Shown one piece after another: positions 1 to 11,368 of a stretch of DNA of 64,000 nt (positions are counted from its first letter, which is position 1; each line of letters opens with the position of its first letter). The position numbers and the translations under genes are program-made. Source of the DNA: Tragulus kanchil (taxonomy: Eukaryota > Chordata > Mammalia > Artiodactyla > Tragulidae); the NCBI GenBank assembly GCA_022376925.1, contig JAIOJX010000025.1, positions 94,763,608 to 94,827,607 of the forward strand. Direction: 5' to 3'. Under the pieces are notes generated by a model. It was not told the DNA's origin, made no database searches, and saw nothing but the letters and a program-made list of their open reading frames with translations.

Positions 1-535
1 TCATGTGAATTTTAGGATGGGTTTTTCTATTTCTGCAAAAGCAACATTGGGATTTTGAGAGTGATTACATTCAGTCTGTGGATCATTTGGGGTAATATTG
101 TCATCTTAACAATCTTAGATCTCCAGTCCATGAATACACGATGTCTTTTCATTTATTTATGTTTTCTTTAATTTCTTAACAGTGATGTTTTGTAGTTTTC
201 AGTGTACATGTCTTTCACTTTTTTGGTTAAATTTATTTTATTCTTTATGAAGCTACTATAAATGAATTTGTTTTCTTAATTTCCTTTCCAGATTGTTCAT
301 TGCTAGAGTATAGAAAAGCAACTGATTTTTATGTATTGATTTTGTATGGTGAAGTGTTGATGAATGTATTAGCTCTAACAGTTTGTTATATGAAATCTTT
401 AGGGCTTTCTACATATACAATAATGTCAGCTATTAACAGAGATAAATTTTACTTCCTTGAAGTCTGGTTGCCTTTCTTTTTCTTGCCTAATTGCTTTAGC
501 TAGAACTTTCAGTACCATGGTTTAATGTTATTGTT
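1..535 (-). mobile_element. L1 ORF2 fragment, runs off window start
   Basis: The stretch reads on the minus strand as a decayed LINE-1 ORF2 reverse-transcriptase segment. The plus strand shows the characteristic T-rich text of antisense mammalian L1 (for example ggtaatattgtcatcttaac and ttttgtagttttcagtgtac), ending near 'agaactttcagtaccatgg'. No long open frame survives. It is a dead fragment that probably continues left of the window. The family is recognised from memory of L1 sequence, and the subfamily is not assigned. Confidence 0.8.
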
Positions 536-935
536 GTTGTAGTCGCTAAGTTGTGTCCAGCTCTTGCAACCCCATGGACTGTAGGCCATCAGGATCAGTT
601 GGCAGCCAATACAAGAGATATTGGCTCAATCTGTGGTCTGGGAAGATTCCACATGCCACAGAGCAACTAAACCTGTGTACCACAACTGTTTAGCCTGTGC
701 TCTAGAGCCTGGGAGCCATAACTGCTGAGCTCAAGTGCTGCAGTTAATGAAGCCCATGCACCATAGAACCTGTGCTCTAGAACAAGAGAAGGTATTACAA
801 TGAGACGTTCGCACACTACAACTAGACAGGAACACTCACTTGCCACAGCTAAAGAAAAAACAAAAAAACATGCAACAACGAAGACCCAGCACAGCCAAAA
901 ATAAATAAGTAAACATTTTTTTTTAATCGGTGAAG
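536..935 (+). mobile_element. CHR-type SINE inserted beside a Bov-tA fragment
   Basis: Bases 536-598 resemble an antisense Bov-tA SINE end (gttgtagtcgctaagttgtg). From about 600 a plus-strand CHR-type cetartiodactyl SINE follows, with 'gggaagattccacatgccac' and 'acctgtgctctagaac'. It has an A-rich tail near 880-930. The two appear nested or abutting. Boundaries are approximate. Confidence 0.65.
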
Positions 936-1160
936 GATGAATATTTGAGATAAATATGAAAATTACTAAAATCCATATCTTTAGACATGTGAAAATATTT
1001 ATGAAATAAAGTTATTTGCTCCCTGAAATTTACTTCAAGATAATCTTTGGGAAAGGGGGAAAAAAGAAGAGCATCAGTGAAACAAAGATTTGGCTACTAG
1101 TTGAGATCAGCACAAAGGCATTCATCATACTATTCTTTCTACTTGTGAAATGCTCGAGGA
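936..1160. other. Unassigned non-coding DNA
   Basis: AT-rich sequence between two SINEs. I see no open frame, RNA gene or recognisable repeat. Confidence 0.5.
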
Positions 1161-1164
1161 TTTC

Positions 1165-1372
1165 CTTGTGTGTGTGCTAGCTATTCAGTCATGTCCTACT
1201 CTTTGGGACCCCATGGTCTGTAACCCATCAGGCTCCTTTCTCCATGGAATTCTCCAGGCAAGAATACTGGAATGGGTAGCTATTTGCTTCTCCAGGGAAT
1301 CTTCCCAACTTAGGGATCAAACATGGGTCTCCTGCATTGCAGGCAGATTCTTTACCATCTGAGTTAACACAG
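1165..1372 (-). mobile_element. Bov-tA SINE
   Basis: The plus strand reads as the reverse complement of the ruminant Bov-tA SINE: 'attcagtcatgtcctactct', 'ggaattctccaggcaagaat' and 'ttgcaggcagattctttacc'. The tRNA-like head lies at the high-coordinate end and the Bov-A body at the low end. Short open frames across it have no coding meaning. Confidence 0.85.
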
Positions 1373-1479
1373 TAGTTAGAAAAAGTGAAGAAGATAACAG
1401 CTACATTTGAGGAGTTCTAGTTCCAGCCATATTGCAGAGTTAACAGGCCCTGAAACTACCCAGCTACATAACATCTAAA

Positions 1480-1665
1480 AATATTAAAACCACTTTTTTT
1501 AAAAAAAATTTAGACTCTGTATTTTCCATTGAGGTATAGCCAATTAACAATATTGTGATAGTTTCAGGGTAACAGTGAAGGGATTCAGCCATATATATAT
1601 ACACCGACCTATTCTCCCCCGAACTCCCCTCCCATCCAGGCTGTTGCATAACACTGAGAATCCTT
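1480..1665 (-). mobile_element. L1 3' end fragment
   Basis: A T-rich start is followed by 'ttgaggtatagccaattaac' and text matching the antisense 3' end of ruminant L1 copies. It is short, diverged and non-coding. Bases 1,670-2,455, downstream, hold no gene or repeat I can name. Confidence 0.5.
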
Positions 1666-2457
1666 GCTGAAAGTATTAAAACCACTCTTAATTGATTAGA
1701 TGACTCCCACTAAGATCAGAATACAGACTAAGTAGGTAAACTAAATTTTTGAGCCTCGGATACCCCAAGACCGACCGTTGTCTTTACTGAGATTCTGAAC
1801 TGCATAGCACAGCGGGGACAGAGACAAAGCCTGAACTCACATAAAATAGAAGCATAATACCTAGACCCAGGAGAGGTACACCCTCAGAAAGGGCAAACTA
1901 AAGGTGAACCACAAGGACACATTTCTGTCTTGGGCTGGACTATGAATGGAAGATTTTTAAAAAGAGTTTTCTTTAGGAACTTTTTCCACTAGCCAGATGC
2001 TATGTAGTTTGGGACTCAGTCCACATATTTCTCCTGATCCCAAAATACAAGCTTATAATTTAAAGAGTATCAGGTTAGGTACTATCCCCAAGTGTTTGAG
2101 AGAAGCAAAAATAGACTTTCCTAAATGAGCATACCCTTAAGCAGGCCTCAAAGAATTCCTGGAGACAGTCAACAAAAAACAATAAAAATTATAAAACAGA
2201 AATCAAGCAAGCCATGGATAACACAATCAGAATCATGGAGAGTTTAATTTTTATAATTAATTATCAGAATTAAAATTAAAAAATAAGTCTGCTTGAAATG
2301 TTTTCAGATTTAAAAAGAGCATTGAAAACATGAGCAAAAATAGGAGACTAATGATTAGGCCACTTTGAAGAATGATATATCAATTTTAGAAATTAAAAAA
2401 AAAAGTACTGAAATTAAGAATTAAAATGGATAGAAAGTTAAATGAAAGATTAGTGGA

Positions 2458-2570
2458 AGGAATGGCAACCCACTCCAGTATTCTTGCCTGGGAAGTTCCA
2501 TGGACAGAGGAGCCTTTTGGGCTACCATCCATGGAGGTGCAAAGACTTTGTGACTAAACAACAACAAATA
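2458..2570 (+). mobile_element. Bov-A SINE body fragment
   Basis: It contains the Bov-A signature 'aatggcaacccactccagta' followed by 'ttcttgcctgg' and 'ggacagaggagcc', ending in an ACAACAACAA tail. Its tail overlaps the start of the first large duplication. Confidence 0.8.
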
Positions 2571-4832
2571 GAGAATTAGTGACTGGAAAGATGTCTAAGG
2601 AAATTATCCATGGTATGGCCACCGTGAGGTAAGATGTGGTAATATGTAAGGAGTATTAAAAAACAGGAAGTAGGAAGAAGGCCCATCAGGCTGTATATGT
2701 GTATTCCTGTTTCTACAAATGGAGGAGCCTGTTAGCTACATACCTAGTCAGAGCTTAGCTGTACTTATGTTTTTATTTTTATTTTAGGATTAACATGATT
2801 CATTTCATTATCAGTATTACAAATTGCTGAGGTTGGGCAAGGCCAGGATTGTAGCTTGAATCTCACACACTTCTGAAGAGGAACAGTCTGATCAGGGAAG
2901 CCCTGTTAGTGAGCAGAAGGCAGTGGAGGCACCACAGTTTATCCAGCAGCATTAGAAACCTTCCAGGAGGCATTAGGTGAGACCAGGCATTTCGCAATCA
3001 GAGGTCCAGGCACTGATTCTCAGTGTCCACAGCCCCCCTCTTAAGGATACACAGAGGCCTCTAGAGGTCCCAGGCAGGCACAATGGGCTGGGGGAGCTTC
3101 ACTACCAGATGCTGTGTCTCTGCCTCAACATCTTCATCCATACCACACAGCCACATAGCCACAGGCACTTCTCCCACTATCTCCACTCTTATTTTTTTTA
3201 AAACTGTATTTTTAAAAAAATACAGTTTTATTTATTTGGCTTCAACGGTATTAGTTGCGGCACATGGGATCTTCTATCTTCATTGCTGCATGCAGGATAG
3301 TTGTGGCATGTGGGAGCTAGTTCCTCAATCAGGGATCAAATCTAGACCCCTTGCATTGGTGGTGAGGAGATTTAGACATTGGACTACCAGGAAGTCCTCC
3401 TCCACCCTTTTTAAGTGAGCAGTCCTATCTCTGCCTGGACTTCAAGCAGTGAGTCTGGCTCCAGTCCCTGCCTTTGTATCAGTGGAGTTCCCTTTATTAA
3501 GCCAAATTCCTTGCCTCCATTACTTACTTCTGGACTCAAGGTCTTCAGCCCACAAGCTTAGTAATTCTTACCATTTGGGGCTTCTTTCATGTCTTGGTTT
3601 TGCAATTGCCTGGATTTTCTTGTTTTCCTTCTTTTATTTTTATCCGTTGTGACTGAGTAGGATTTTCCAAGCCCACAAAAGCTTAGGAAATAATAATGTC
3701 TTTATTTCTTATGAAAGAACTAAACAACAACAAATAGAGAATTAGTGACTGGAAAGATGTCTAAGGAAATTATCCATGGTATGGCCACCGTGAGGTAAGA
3801 TGTGGTAATATGTAAGGAGTATTAAAAAACAGGAAGTAGGAAGAAGGCCCATCAGGCTGTATATGTGTATTCCTGTTTCTACAAATGGAGGAGCCTGTTA
3901 GCTACATACCTAGTCAGAGCTTAGCTGTACTTATGTTTTTATTTTTATTTTAGGATTAACATGATTCATTTCATTATCAGTATTACAAATTGCTGAGGTT
4001 GGGCAAGGCCAGGATTGTAGCTTGAATCTCACACACTTCTGAAGAGGAACAGTCTGATCAGGGAAGCCCTGTTAGTGAGCAGAAGGCAGTGGAGGCACCA
4101 CAGTTTATCCAGCAGCATTAGAAACCTTCCAGGAGGCATTAGGTGAGACCAGGCATTTCGCAATCAGAGGTCCAGGCACTGATTCTCAGTGTCCACAGCC
4201 CCCCTCTTAAGGATACACAGAGGCCTCTAGAGGTCCCAGGCAGGCACAATGGGCTGGGGGAGCTTCACTACCAGATGCTGTGTCTCTGCCTCAACATCTT
4301 CATCCATACCACACAGCCACATAGCCACAGGCACTTCTCCCACTATCTCCACTCTTATTTTTTTTAAAACTGTATTTTTAAAAAAATACAGTTTTATTTA
4401 TTTGGCTTCAACGGTATTAGTTGCGGCACATGGGATCTTCTATCTTCATTGCTGCATGCAGGATAGTTGTGGCATGTGGGAGCTAGTTCCTCAATCAGGG
4501 ATCAAATCTAGACCCCTTGCATTGGTGGTGAGGAGATTTAGACATTGGACTACCAGGAAGTCCTCCTCCACCCTTTTTAAGTGAGCAGTCCTATCTCTGC
4601 CTGGACTTCAAGCAGTGAGTCTGGCTCCAGTCCCTGCCTTTGTATCAGTGGAGTTCCCTTTATTAAGCCAAATTCCTTGCCTCCATTACTTACTTCTGGA
4701 CTCAAGGTCTTCAGCCCACAAGCTTAGTAATTCTTACCATTTGGGGCTTCTTTCATGTCTTGGTTTTGCAATTGCCTGGATTTTCTTGTTTTCCTTCTTT
4801 TATTTTTATCCGTTGTGACTGAGTAGGATTTT
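2553..4832. repeat. Adjacent direct duplication A (~1.17 kb unit)
   Basis: 2,553-3,718 recurs at 3,719-4,832 and beyond with an offset of 1,166. The first copy ends in a condensed stretch (3,667-3,718) that shares 'ggaaataataatgtcttt' with the continuation after the second copy (about 4,893) but lacks roughly 50 bases between. That is the look of a poor piece end followed by a re-read of the same DNA. An assembly artefact is likely. Confidence 0.9.
3215..3405 (-). mobile_element. CHR-type SINE (second copy at ~4,381-4,571)
   Basis: Antisense tRNA-derived SINE. The plus strand has 'tttatttatttggcttcaac', 'tcctcaatcagggatcaaat' (antisense B-box region) and 'ggactaccaggaagtcc' (antisense A-box end). 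It lies wholly within duplication A. The rest of 2,600-4,830 is non-coding with no further recognised element. Confidence 0.7.
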
Positions 4833-4959
4833 GAAGCACAAACAAACTGATTTTACATTCTCTATCCAAAGAAATCTTTTAGCAGTTTTTACAGGAAATA
4901 ATAATGTCTTTATTTCTTATATCAGCGATAATGTAAAGAGCCAAAATATAAGCATAGGT

Positions 4960-5310
4960 TGTTTACTGTTTGACTTTAGGCAAGTTGCATAATCCCATTA
5001 TACTTCAGTTTATCATCTGCAAGATAAAGATTTTAATAGAACCCACCTAAGGGCATTGATTAAAGTAAAGATTAAATGAGGTTTGAAAAAAAATGCACAA
5101 AACCTAAAGGCATTTAGAACACTGCCTGGCAAGTAGCAAGTGCTCAATAAACATTAGCTGTTAATACTGGTATAGGATAAAGACTGAGGTTGCCTTATGT
5201 TTTCCAAATACACATTATTTTATTTTTATCTTTATTTGGCCCTGTGACATAGGTATTGTCACCCTTAATTTGAAGTAAAGAAATTGAGCCACCCAAGGGT
5301 CAAAGGTCAA
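4960..5310 (+). mobile_element. MIR-like ancient SINE remnants (second copy ~6,150-6,500)
   Basis: 'actgcctggcaagtagcaag' followed by 'tgctcaataaacattagctg' is the classic MIR core and tail. A second MIR-like part at 5,235-5,310 has 'aaagaaattgagccacccaa'. The element is old and predates the ruminant radiation. No coding content. Confidence 0.75.
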
Positions 5311-7342
5311 AAACTGTAGAGACGAGATGAACCTTGGGTACATCTAGATTGGCTGTTGGCTTTGTTATACATAGAATAATTAATGCATATTTCTTGGTCT
5401 AATATGGGTAATGACATAAAGAAGATTGAAATGTCATTCTGGGTGAGGCTGTAGGTTTTGACTATGTTGACATCATCTGTTGTAATAGATGGTATGACAG
5501 CCAGAAGTGAAAAAAGTCTGAGGCATAATGTAATAAATGATGTGTTATTTGATACTCATTAAACTTTAACTTGAGTTGCTCCCACAAATGAATTCTTGTC
5601 TCTATAGGCAATAAAATGTTTATAGTAATCAGTAATGTATCATATGAAAAAGGTCAGTGTCATAACCCTCTTCCATTTTTACAACATTCAGGTAAGGGTG
5701 GATAAGCCACTGAATTACATAAGATCAATTCATTTTTATTATTCATTCAATAAATATTTATAAATCATCTGTTGTGTTCAAGACCCTGCACAAGACAATG
5801 TTTAAGAAATATACTGAAGTGGAAGACATACTTTCTACTCTCAGTAATTCCCTTTAACGATGCACAAGGAGTTCAACTTCTTAGGCTTAAGATCTTAAAG
5901 TCTGTTCCAGCTTCTTTGTCTTTCACTTTCAATGTTTTATCTGTTACCAGGTCTGTAACTTCTTCTTTTATGATGTTTCTTTCCTGTCTCTTTCCAAAAA
6001 AACTTTTCCACCGTAAAGCTCTAGTTCAATCTTTCTCTTTTTTTTTATTTCCAGACTGATCACTGCCTTCCCACATCCCCCATCCATTCTATTTGTGAAC
6101 AGATTAATCTTCCTAAACACTGCTTTAACAATGTCATCTGTCTTCACTAAACTTCATGTTTCACTCTTAGGCAAGTTGCATAATCCCATTATACTTCAGT
6201 TTATCATCTGCAAGATAAAGATTTTAATAGAACCCACCTAAGGGCATTGATTAAAGTAAAGATTAAATGAGGTTTGAAAAAATGCACAAAACCTAAAGGC
6301 ATTTAGAACACTGCCTGGCAAGTAGCAAGTGCTCAATAAACATTAGCTGTTAATACTGGTATAGGATAAAGACTGAGGTTGCCTTATGTTTTCCAAATAC
6401 ACATTATTTTATTTTTATCTTTATTTGGCCCTGTGACATAGGTATTGTCACCCTTAATTTGAAGTAAAGAAATTGAGCCACCCAAGGGTCAAAGGTCAAA
6501 AACTGTAGAGACGAGATGAACCTTGGGTACATCTAGATTGGCTGTTGGCTTTGTTATACATAGAATAATTAATGCATATTTCTTGGTCTAATATGGGTAA
6601 TGACATAAAGAAGATTGAAATGTCATTCTGGGTGAGGCTGTAGGTTTTGACTATGTTGACATCATCTGTTGTAATAGATGGTATGACAGCCAGAAGTGAA
6701 AAAAGTCTGAGGCATAATGTAATAAATGATGTGTTATTTGATACTCATTAAACTTTAACTTGAGTTGCTCCCACAAATGAATTCTTGTCTCTATAGGCAA
6801 TAAAATGTTTATAGTAATCAGTAATGTATCATATGAAAAAGGTCAGTGTCATAACCCTCTTCCATTTTTACAACATTCAGGTAAGGGTGGATAAGCCACT
6901 GAATTACATAAGATCAATTCATTTTTATTATTCATTCAATAAATATTTATAAATCATCTGTTGTGTTCAAGACCCTGCACAAGACAATGTTTAAGAAATA
7001 TACTGAAGTGGAAGACATACTTTCTACTCTCAGTAATTCCCTTTAACGATGCACAAGGAGTTCAACTTCTTAGGCTTAAGATCTTAAAGTCTGTTCCAGC
7101 TTCTTTGTCTTTCACTTTCAATGTTTTATCTGTTACCAGGTCTGTAACTTCTTCTTTTATGATGTTTCTTTCCTGTCTCTTTCCAAAAAAACTTTTCCAC
7201 CGTAAAGCTCTAGTTCAATCTTTCTCTTTTTTTTTATTTCCAGACTGATCACTGCCTTCCCACATCCCCCATCCATTCTATTTGTGAACAGATTAATCTT
7301 CCTAAACACTGCTTTAACAATGTCATCTGTCTTCACTAAACT
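4976..7342. repeat. Adjacent direct duplication B (~1.19 kb unit)
   Basis: 4,976-6,166 recurs at 6,167-7,342. The offset changes from 1,191 to 1,189 because an A-run is two bases shorter. The first copy ends 'cttcactaaacttcatg', a shortened form of the text that continues properly at about 7,333. Bases 5,320-6,120 contain no gene; a 95-codon open frame at 5,772-6,059 has no recognisable protein features. Confidence 0.9.
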
Positions 7343-7609
7343 TTCAGTGGTTTTTCACTCTCAATATAAGCCTGCACTCCTTAGTTTAGCATTCCAGAGC
7401 CTCCATATTTGGTCCCAGAATATTCTCTCACATTTCTGGTAGTATATTACTGCGCATGCAGCCTTGGAGCTGGTTTTTGGTAGAGAGCTGCCATGAACAA
7501 ATGTTATACACATGTTCTGAAATGATGAAACCTACTCATTCAACCTGTTTGATCTCCCTGTCTTTCTTTTCCCTATAACACATATCCATAAAGTCTTTTG
7601 TTTGTTAAC

Positions 7610-7764
7610 TTTTATTTATTTTTCATTTTATTTTAAAGTTAACTTTTAAATTACAGTATAATATACATACAGAAAAAGCAAGGAAAATCTAAGAAACAAT
7701 TTGATGTATATTTACAAAGTGAACATACTCATATATTTGCCACCCTGATCTCTCTCTCTCTCTC

Positions 7765-7803
<39 letters not shown>

Positions 7804-8050
7804 TTGCTTATTATCAATATCTAAGAAATTTCCATTATGTCCTACCCTAGTTATTGTCCCTTCCAAAGATAACTACTCATTGGAGTCTTGTCATGGTATG
7901 CAAGTTTTACCTGTTTGGGTTTTCTCTTTGGCTTATTTATTTTTATTGAAATATGACTGACATATAACAAATATGCACATGAATATGTATACATATATAT
8001 TTGATCTGAAAACAATATACAAGTGTGTTTACTTTGTAAATGTGCATCAA
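7610..8050 (-). mobile_element. Old L1 3'-end remnant interrupted by a microsatellite (second copy ~8,740-9,180)
   Basis: 'ttaacttttaaattacagta' and 'attgaaatatgactgacata' resemble antisense L1M-type 3' ends. The stretch is diverged. At 7,750-7,799 a (TC)n run passes into a (TA)n run; the copy at 8,880-8,930 has fewer TC and more TA units. No coding content. Confidence 0.5.
7750..7799. repeat. (TC)n-(TA)n microsatellite
   Basis: Compound dinucleotide tract. The two assembled copies differ in unit number, as expected for alleles or read errors at such a site. Confidence 0.95.
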
Positions 8051-8893
8051 GCTGTTTACTTACATTTTCAGTCCATTTTCTATATGTCTGTTATACTTTA
8101 ATTAAAAAGTTTAAAGACTTTATAGATACGTGAAATTTTGTTTGGTGAACTCTCAACATTTAAACTTGCAAAAATGTGTCAAGCACTTTCAACATGCTTC
8201 TTAGGCTTAAGATCTTAAAGTCTGTTCCAGCTTCTTTGTCTTTCACTTTCAATGTTTTATCTGTTACCAGGTCTGTAACTTCTTCTTTTATGATGTTTCT
8301 TTCCTGTCTCTTTCCAAAAAAACTTTTCCACCGTAAAGCTCTAGTTCAATCTTTCTCTTTTTTTTTATTTCCAGACTGATCACTGCCTTCCCACATCCCC
8401 CATCCATTCTATTTGTGAACAGATTAATCTTCCTAAACACTGCTTTAACAATGTCATCTGTCTTCACTAAACTTTCAGTGGTTTTTCACTCTCAATATAA
8501 GCCTGCACTCCTTAGTTTAGCATTCCAGAGCCTCCATATTTGGTCCCAGAATATTCTCTCACATTTCTGGTAGTATATTACTGCGCATGCAGCCTTGGAG
8601 CTGGTTTTTGGTAGAGAGCTGCCATGAACAAATGTTATACACATGTTCTGAAATGATGAAACCTACTCATTCAACCTGTTTGATCTCCCTGTCTTTCTTT
8701 TCCCTATAACACATATCCATAAAGTCTTTTGTTTGTTAACTTTTATTTATTTTTCATTTTATTTTAAAGTTAACTTTTAAATTACAGTATAATATACATA
8801 CAGAAAAAGCAAGGAAAATCTAAGAAACAATTTGATGTATATTTACAAAGTGAACATACTCATATATTTGCCACCCTGATCTCTCTCTCTCTC

Positions 8894-8934
<41 letters not shown>

Positions 8935-9160
8935 TTGCTTATTATCAATATCTAAGAAATTTCCATTATGTCCTACCCTAGTTATTGTCCCTTCCAAAGA
9001 TAACTACTCATTGGAGTCTTGTCATGGTATGCAAGTTTTACCTGTTTGGGTTTTCTCTTTGGCTTATTTATTTTTATTGAAATATGACTGACATATAACA
9101 AATATGCACATGAATATGTATACATATATATTTGATCTGAAAACAATATACAAGTGTGTT

Positions 9161-11368
9161 TACTTTGTAAATGTGCATCAAGCTGTTTACTTACATTTTC
9201 AGTCCATTTTCTATATGTCTGTTATACTTTAATTAAAAAGTTTAAAGACTTTATAGATACGTGAAATTTTGTTTGGTGAACTCTCAACATTTAAACTTGC
9301 AGTCCGTTTTGCAAGGACAAATGTTACATTTGCCCCACTTTCTAACTCTGCAGGTTAATTATCTGTTCCTAATTATATACATTTTGTTTTACTCCACTGT
9401 GCTTATTTTATAGGGCTTAACTACCTCTGTGAACTTTACAACCAAATGAATTATTTATTTGGTCTCTTGTCTGCTACAAATAGATTATTAGAATCGAGGT
9501 GGTCTGGCTTCACATCTGGCCTCAACACTTCCACCACCCCCTGCTCCCTGTCCCCCCACCTGTCATGCTGTCTGTATTGATGCCACCTTCTCTTCTCCAT
9601 ACCCAAAAAAGACATTGATAACCAGTTCTTAGTATTTCTCTTCTTTCCAAGATGGTCACTACCTTGGCAGAGTCTGTGTTTATTTAGATGACCAACTCAT
9701 TGCCCAAGCTTTTGTGCTCTTTGTTCTCAGCTTAACCTTCAGTGTAGGCAGAATTCTAAAGATCCCTTCTTTCTCAGGGTCCAAGGTTCCACTGGTTACT
9801 TAACCAAATAGGAATCTAGGAACTGCTCTGAGGAATTCCAAAATGGTGACTGAAGTCCCAAATGAGTTCACCCCAAAACAGTGATCTAGATGGGCCTGAT
9901 GCAATCACATAAGACCTTCAAAAGGATGGTGTACCTTGAAGTGGAGAGGAGTCATATGAGAAGGAATATGTGCTGTCTGAAGCAGGTTGACTGATAGCAA
10001 GGAGATAGGGACCTCAGTCCTAAAACTGAAAAATGGATCCTGCCAATTCCTTAGAAGCAGATTTTTTCAGATGAAAGTCTTCAGATAAAAACCCAGCTAA
10101 TCAATACTTTGGTTTGGCCTTGGGATAGCCTAAGCAGAGCCTAGCCTAGCTCACGTAGATTCCTGACGTCCAGAATTGTGAAATAATACATGAGACTTGC
10201 TTTAAGATGCTAAACTGATGACAGGTTCTCACTCAGCACTAGAAGACAAATATGTCCCTTCCAAATTCCATAATTTTCCTACTTTGTAAATGTGCATCGC
10301 ACTACTTTTTTGTCTGTTATACTTTAATTAAAAGTTTAAAGACTTTATAGATACGTGAAATTTTGTTTGGTGAACTCTCAACATTTAAACTTGCAGTCCG
10401 TTTTGCAAGGACAAATGTTACATTTGCCCCACTTTCTAACTCTGCAGGTTAATTATCTGTTCCTAATTATATACATTTTGTTTTACTCCACTGTGCTTAT
10501 TTTATAGGGCTTAACTACCTCTGTGAACTTTACAACCAAATGAATTATTTATTTGGTCTCTTGTCTGCTACAAATAGATTATTAGAATCGAGGTGGTCTG
10601 GCTTCACATCTGGCCTCAACACTTCCACCACCCCCTGCTCCCTGTCCCCCCACCTGTCATGCTGTCTGTATTGATGCCACCTTCTCTTCTCCATACCCAA
10701 AAAAGACATTGATAACCAGTTCTTAGTATTTCTCTTCTTTCCAAGATGGTCACTACCTTGGCAGAGTCTGTGTTTATTTAGATGACCAACTCATTGCCCA
10801 AGCTTTTGTGCTCTTTGTTCTCAGCTTAACCTTCAGTGTAGGCAGAATTCTAAAGATCCCCTTCTTTCTCAGGGTCCAAGGTTCCACTGGTTACTTAACC
10901 AAATAGGAATCTAGGAACTGCTCTGAGGAATTCCAAAATGGTGACTGAAGTCCCAAATGAGTTCACCCCAAAACAGTGATCTAGATGGGCCTGATGCAAT
11001 CACATAAGACCTTCAAAAGGATGGTGTACCTTGAAGTGGAGAGGAGTCATATGAGAAGGAATATGTGCTGTCTGAAGCAGGTTGACTGATAGCAAGGAGA
11101 TAGGGACCTCAGTCCTAAAACTGAAAAATGGATCCTGCCAATTCCTTAGAAGCAGATTTTTTCAGATGAAAGTCTTCAGATAAAAACCCAGCTAATCAAT
11201 ACTTTGGTTTGGCCTTGGGATAGCCTAAGCAGAGCCTAGCCTAGCTCACGTAGATTCCTGACGTCCAGAATTGTGAAATAATACATGAGACTTGCTTTAA
11301 GATGCTAAACTGATGACAGGTTCTCACTCAGCACTAGAAGACAAATATGCGTCCCTTCCATTTCCATA
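9161..11368. repeat. Adjacent direct duplication D (~1.1 kb unit)
   Basis: 9,161-10,279 recurs at 10,280-11,368. Here the start of the second copy is the condensed part: about 50 bases of the first copy's opening are missing near 10,299-10,310. Confidence 0.9.
9745..10220 (+). mobile_element. Ancient interspersed repeat remnant, family not named (second copy ~10,841-11,315)
   Basis: The order 'gtaggcagaattctaaagat', 'gatgggcctgatgcaatcac' and 'cgtccagaattgtgaaataa' follows a mammalian interspersed repeat recognisable by layout but not by name. No open frame. Bases 9,300-9,740 hold nothing I can identify. Confidence 0.4.

Larger units (their letters stand above)
7067..9300. repeat. Adjacent direct duplication C (~1.13 kb unit)
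   Basis: 7,067-8,170 recurs at 8,197-9,300. The segment 7,067-7,340 is also the end of duplication B, so the same 270 bases appear three times (from 5,880, 7,067 and 8,197). The first copy ends in a short foreign-looking stretch (8,171-8,196). Confidence 0.9.

Noticed and set aside
2553..4832. Tandem gene amplification or satellite array
   Set aside because: Each pair has different content, only two copies (three where pairs overlap), and no coding content; junction scrambling points to assembly.
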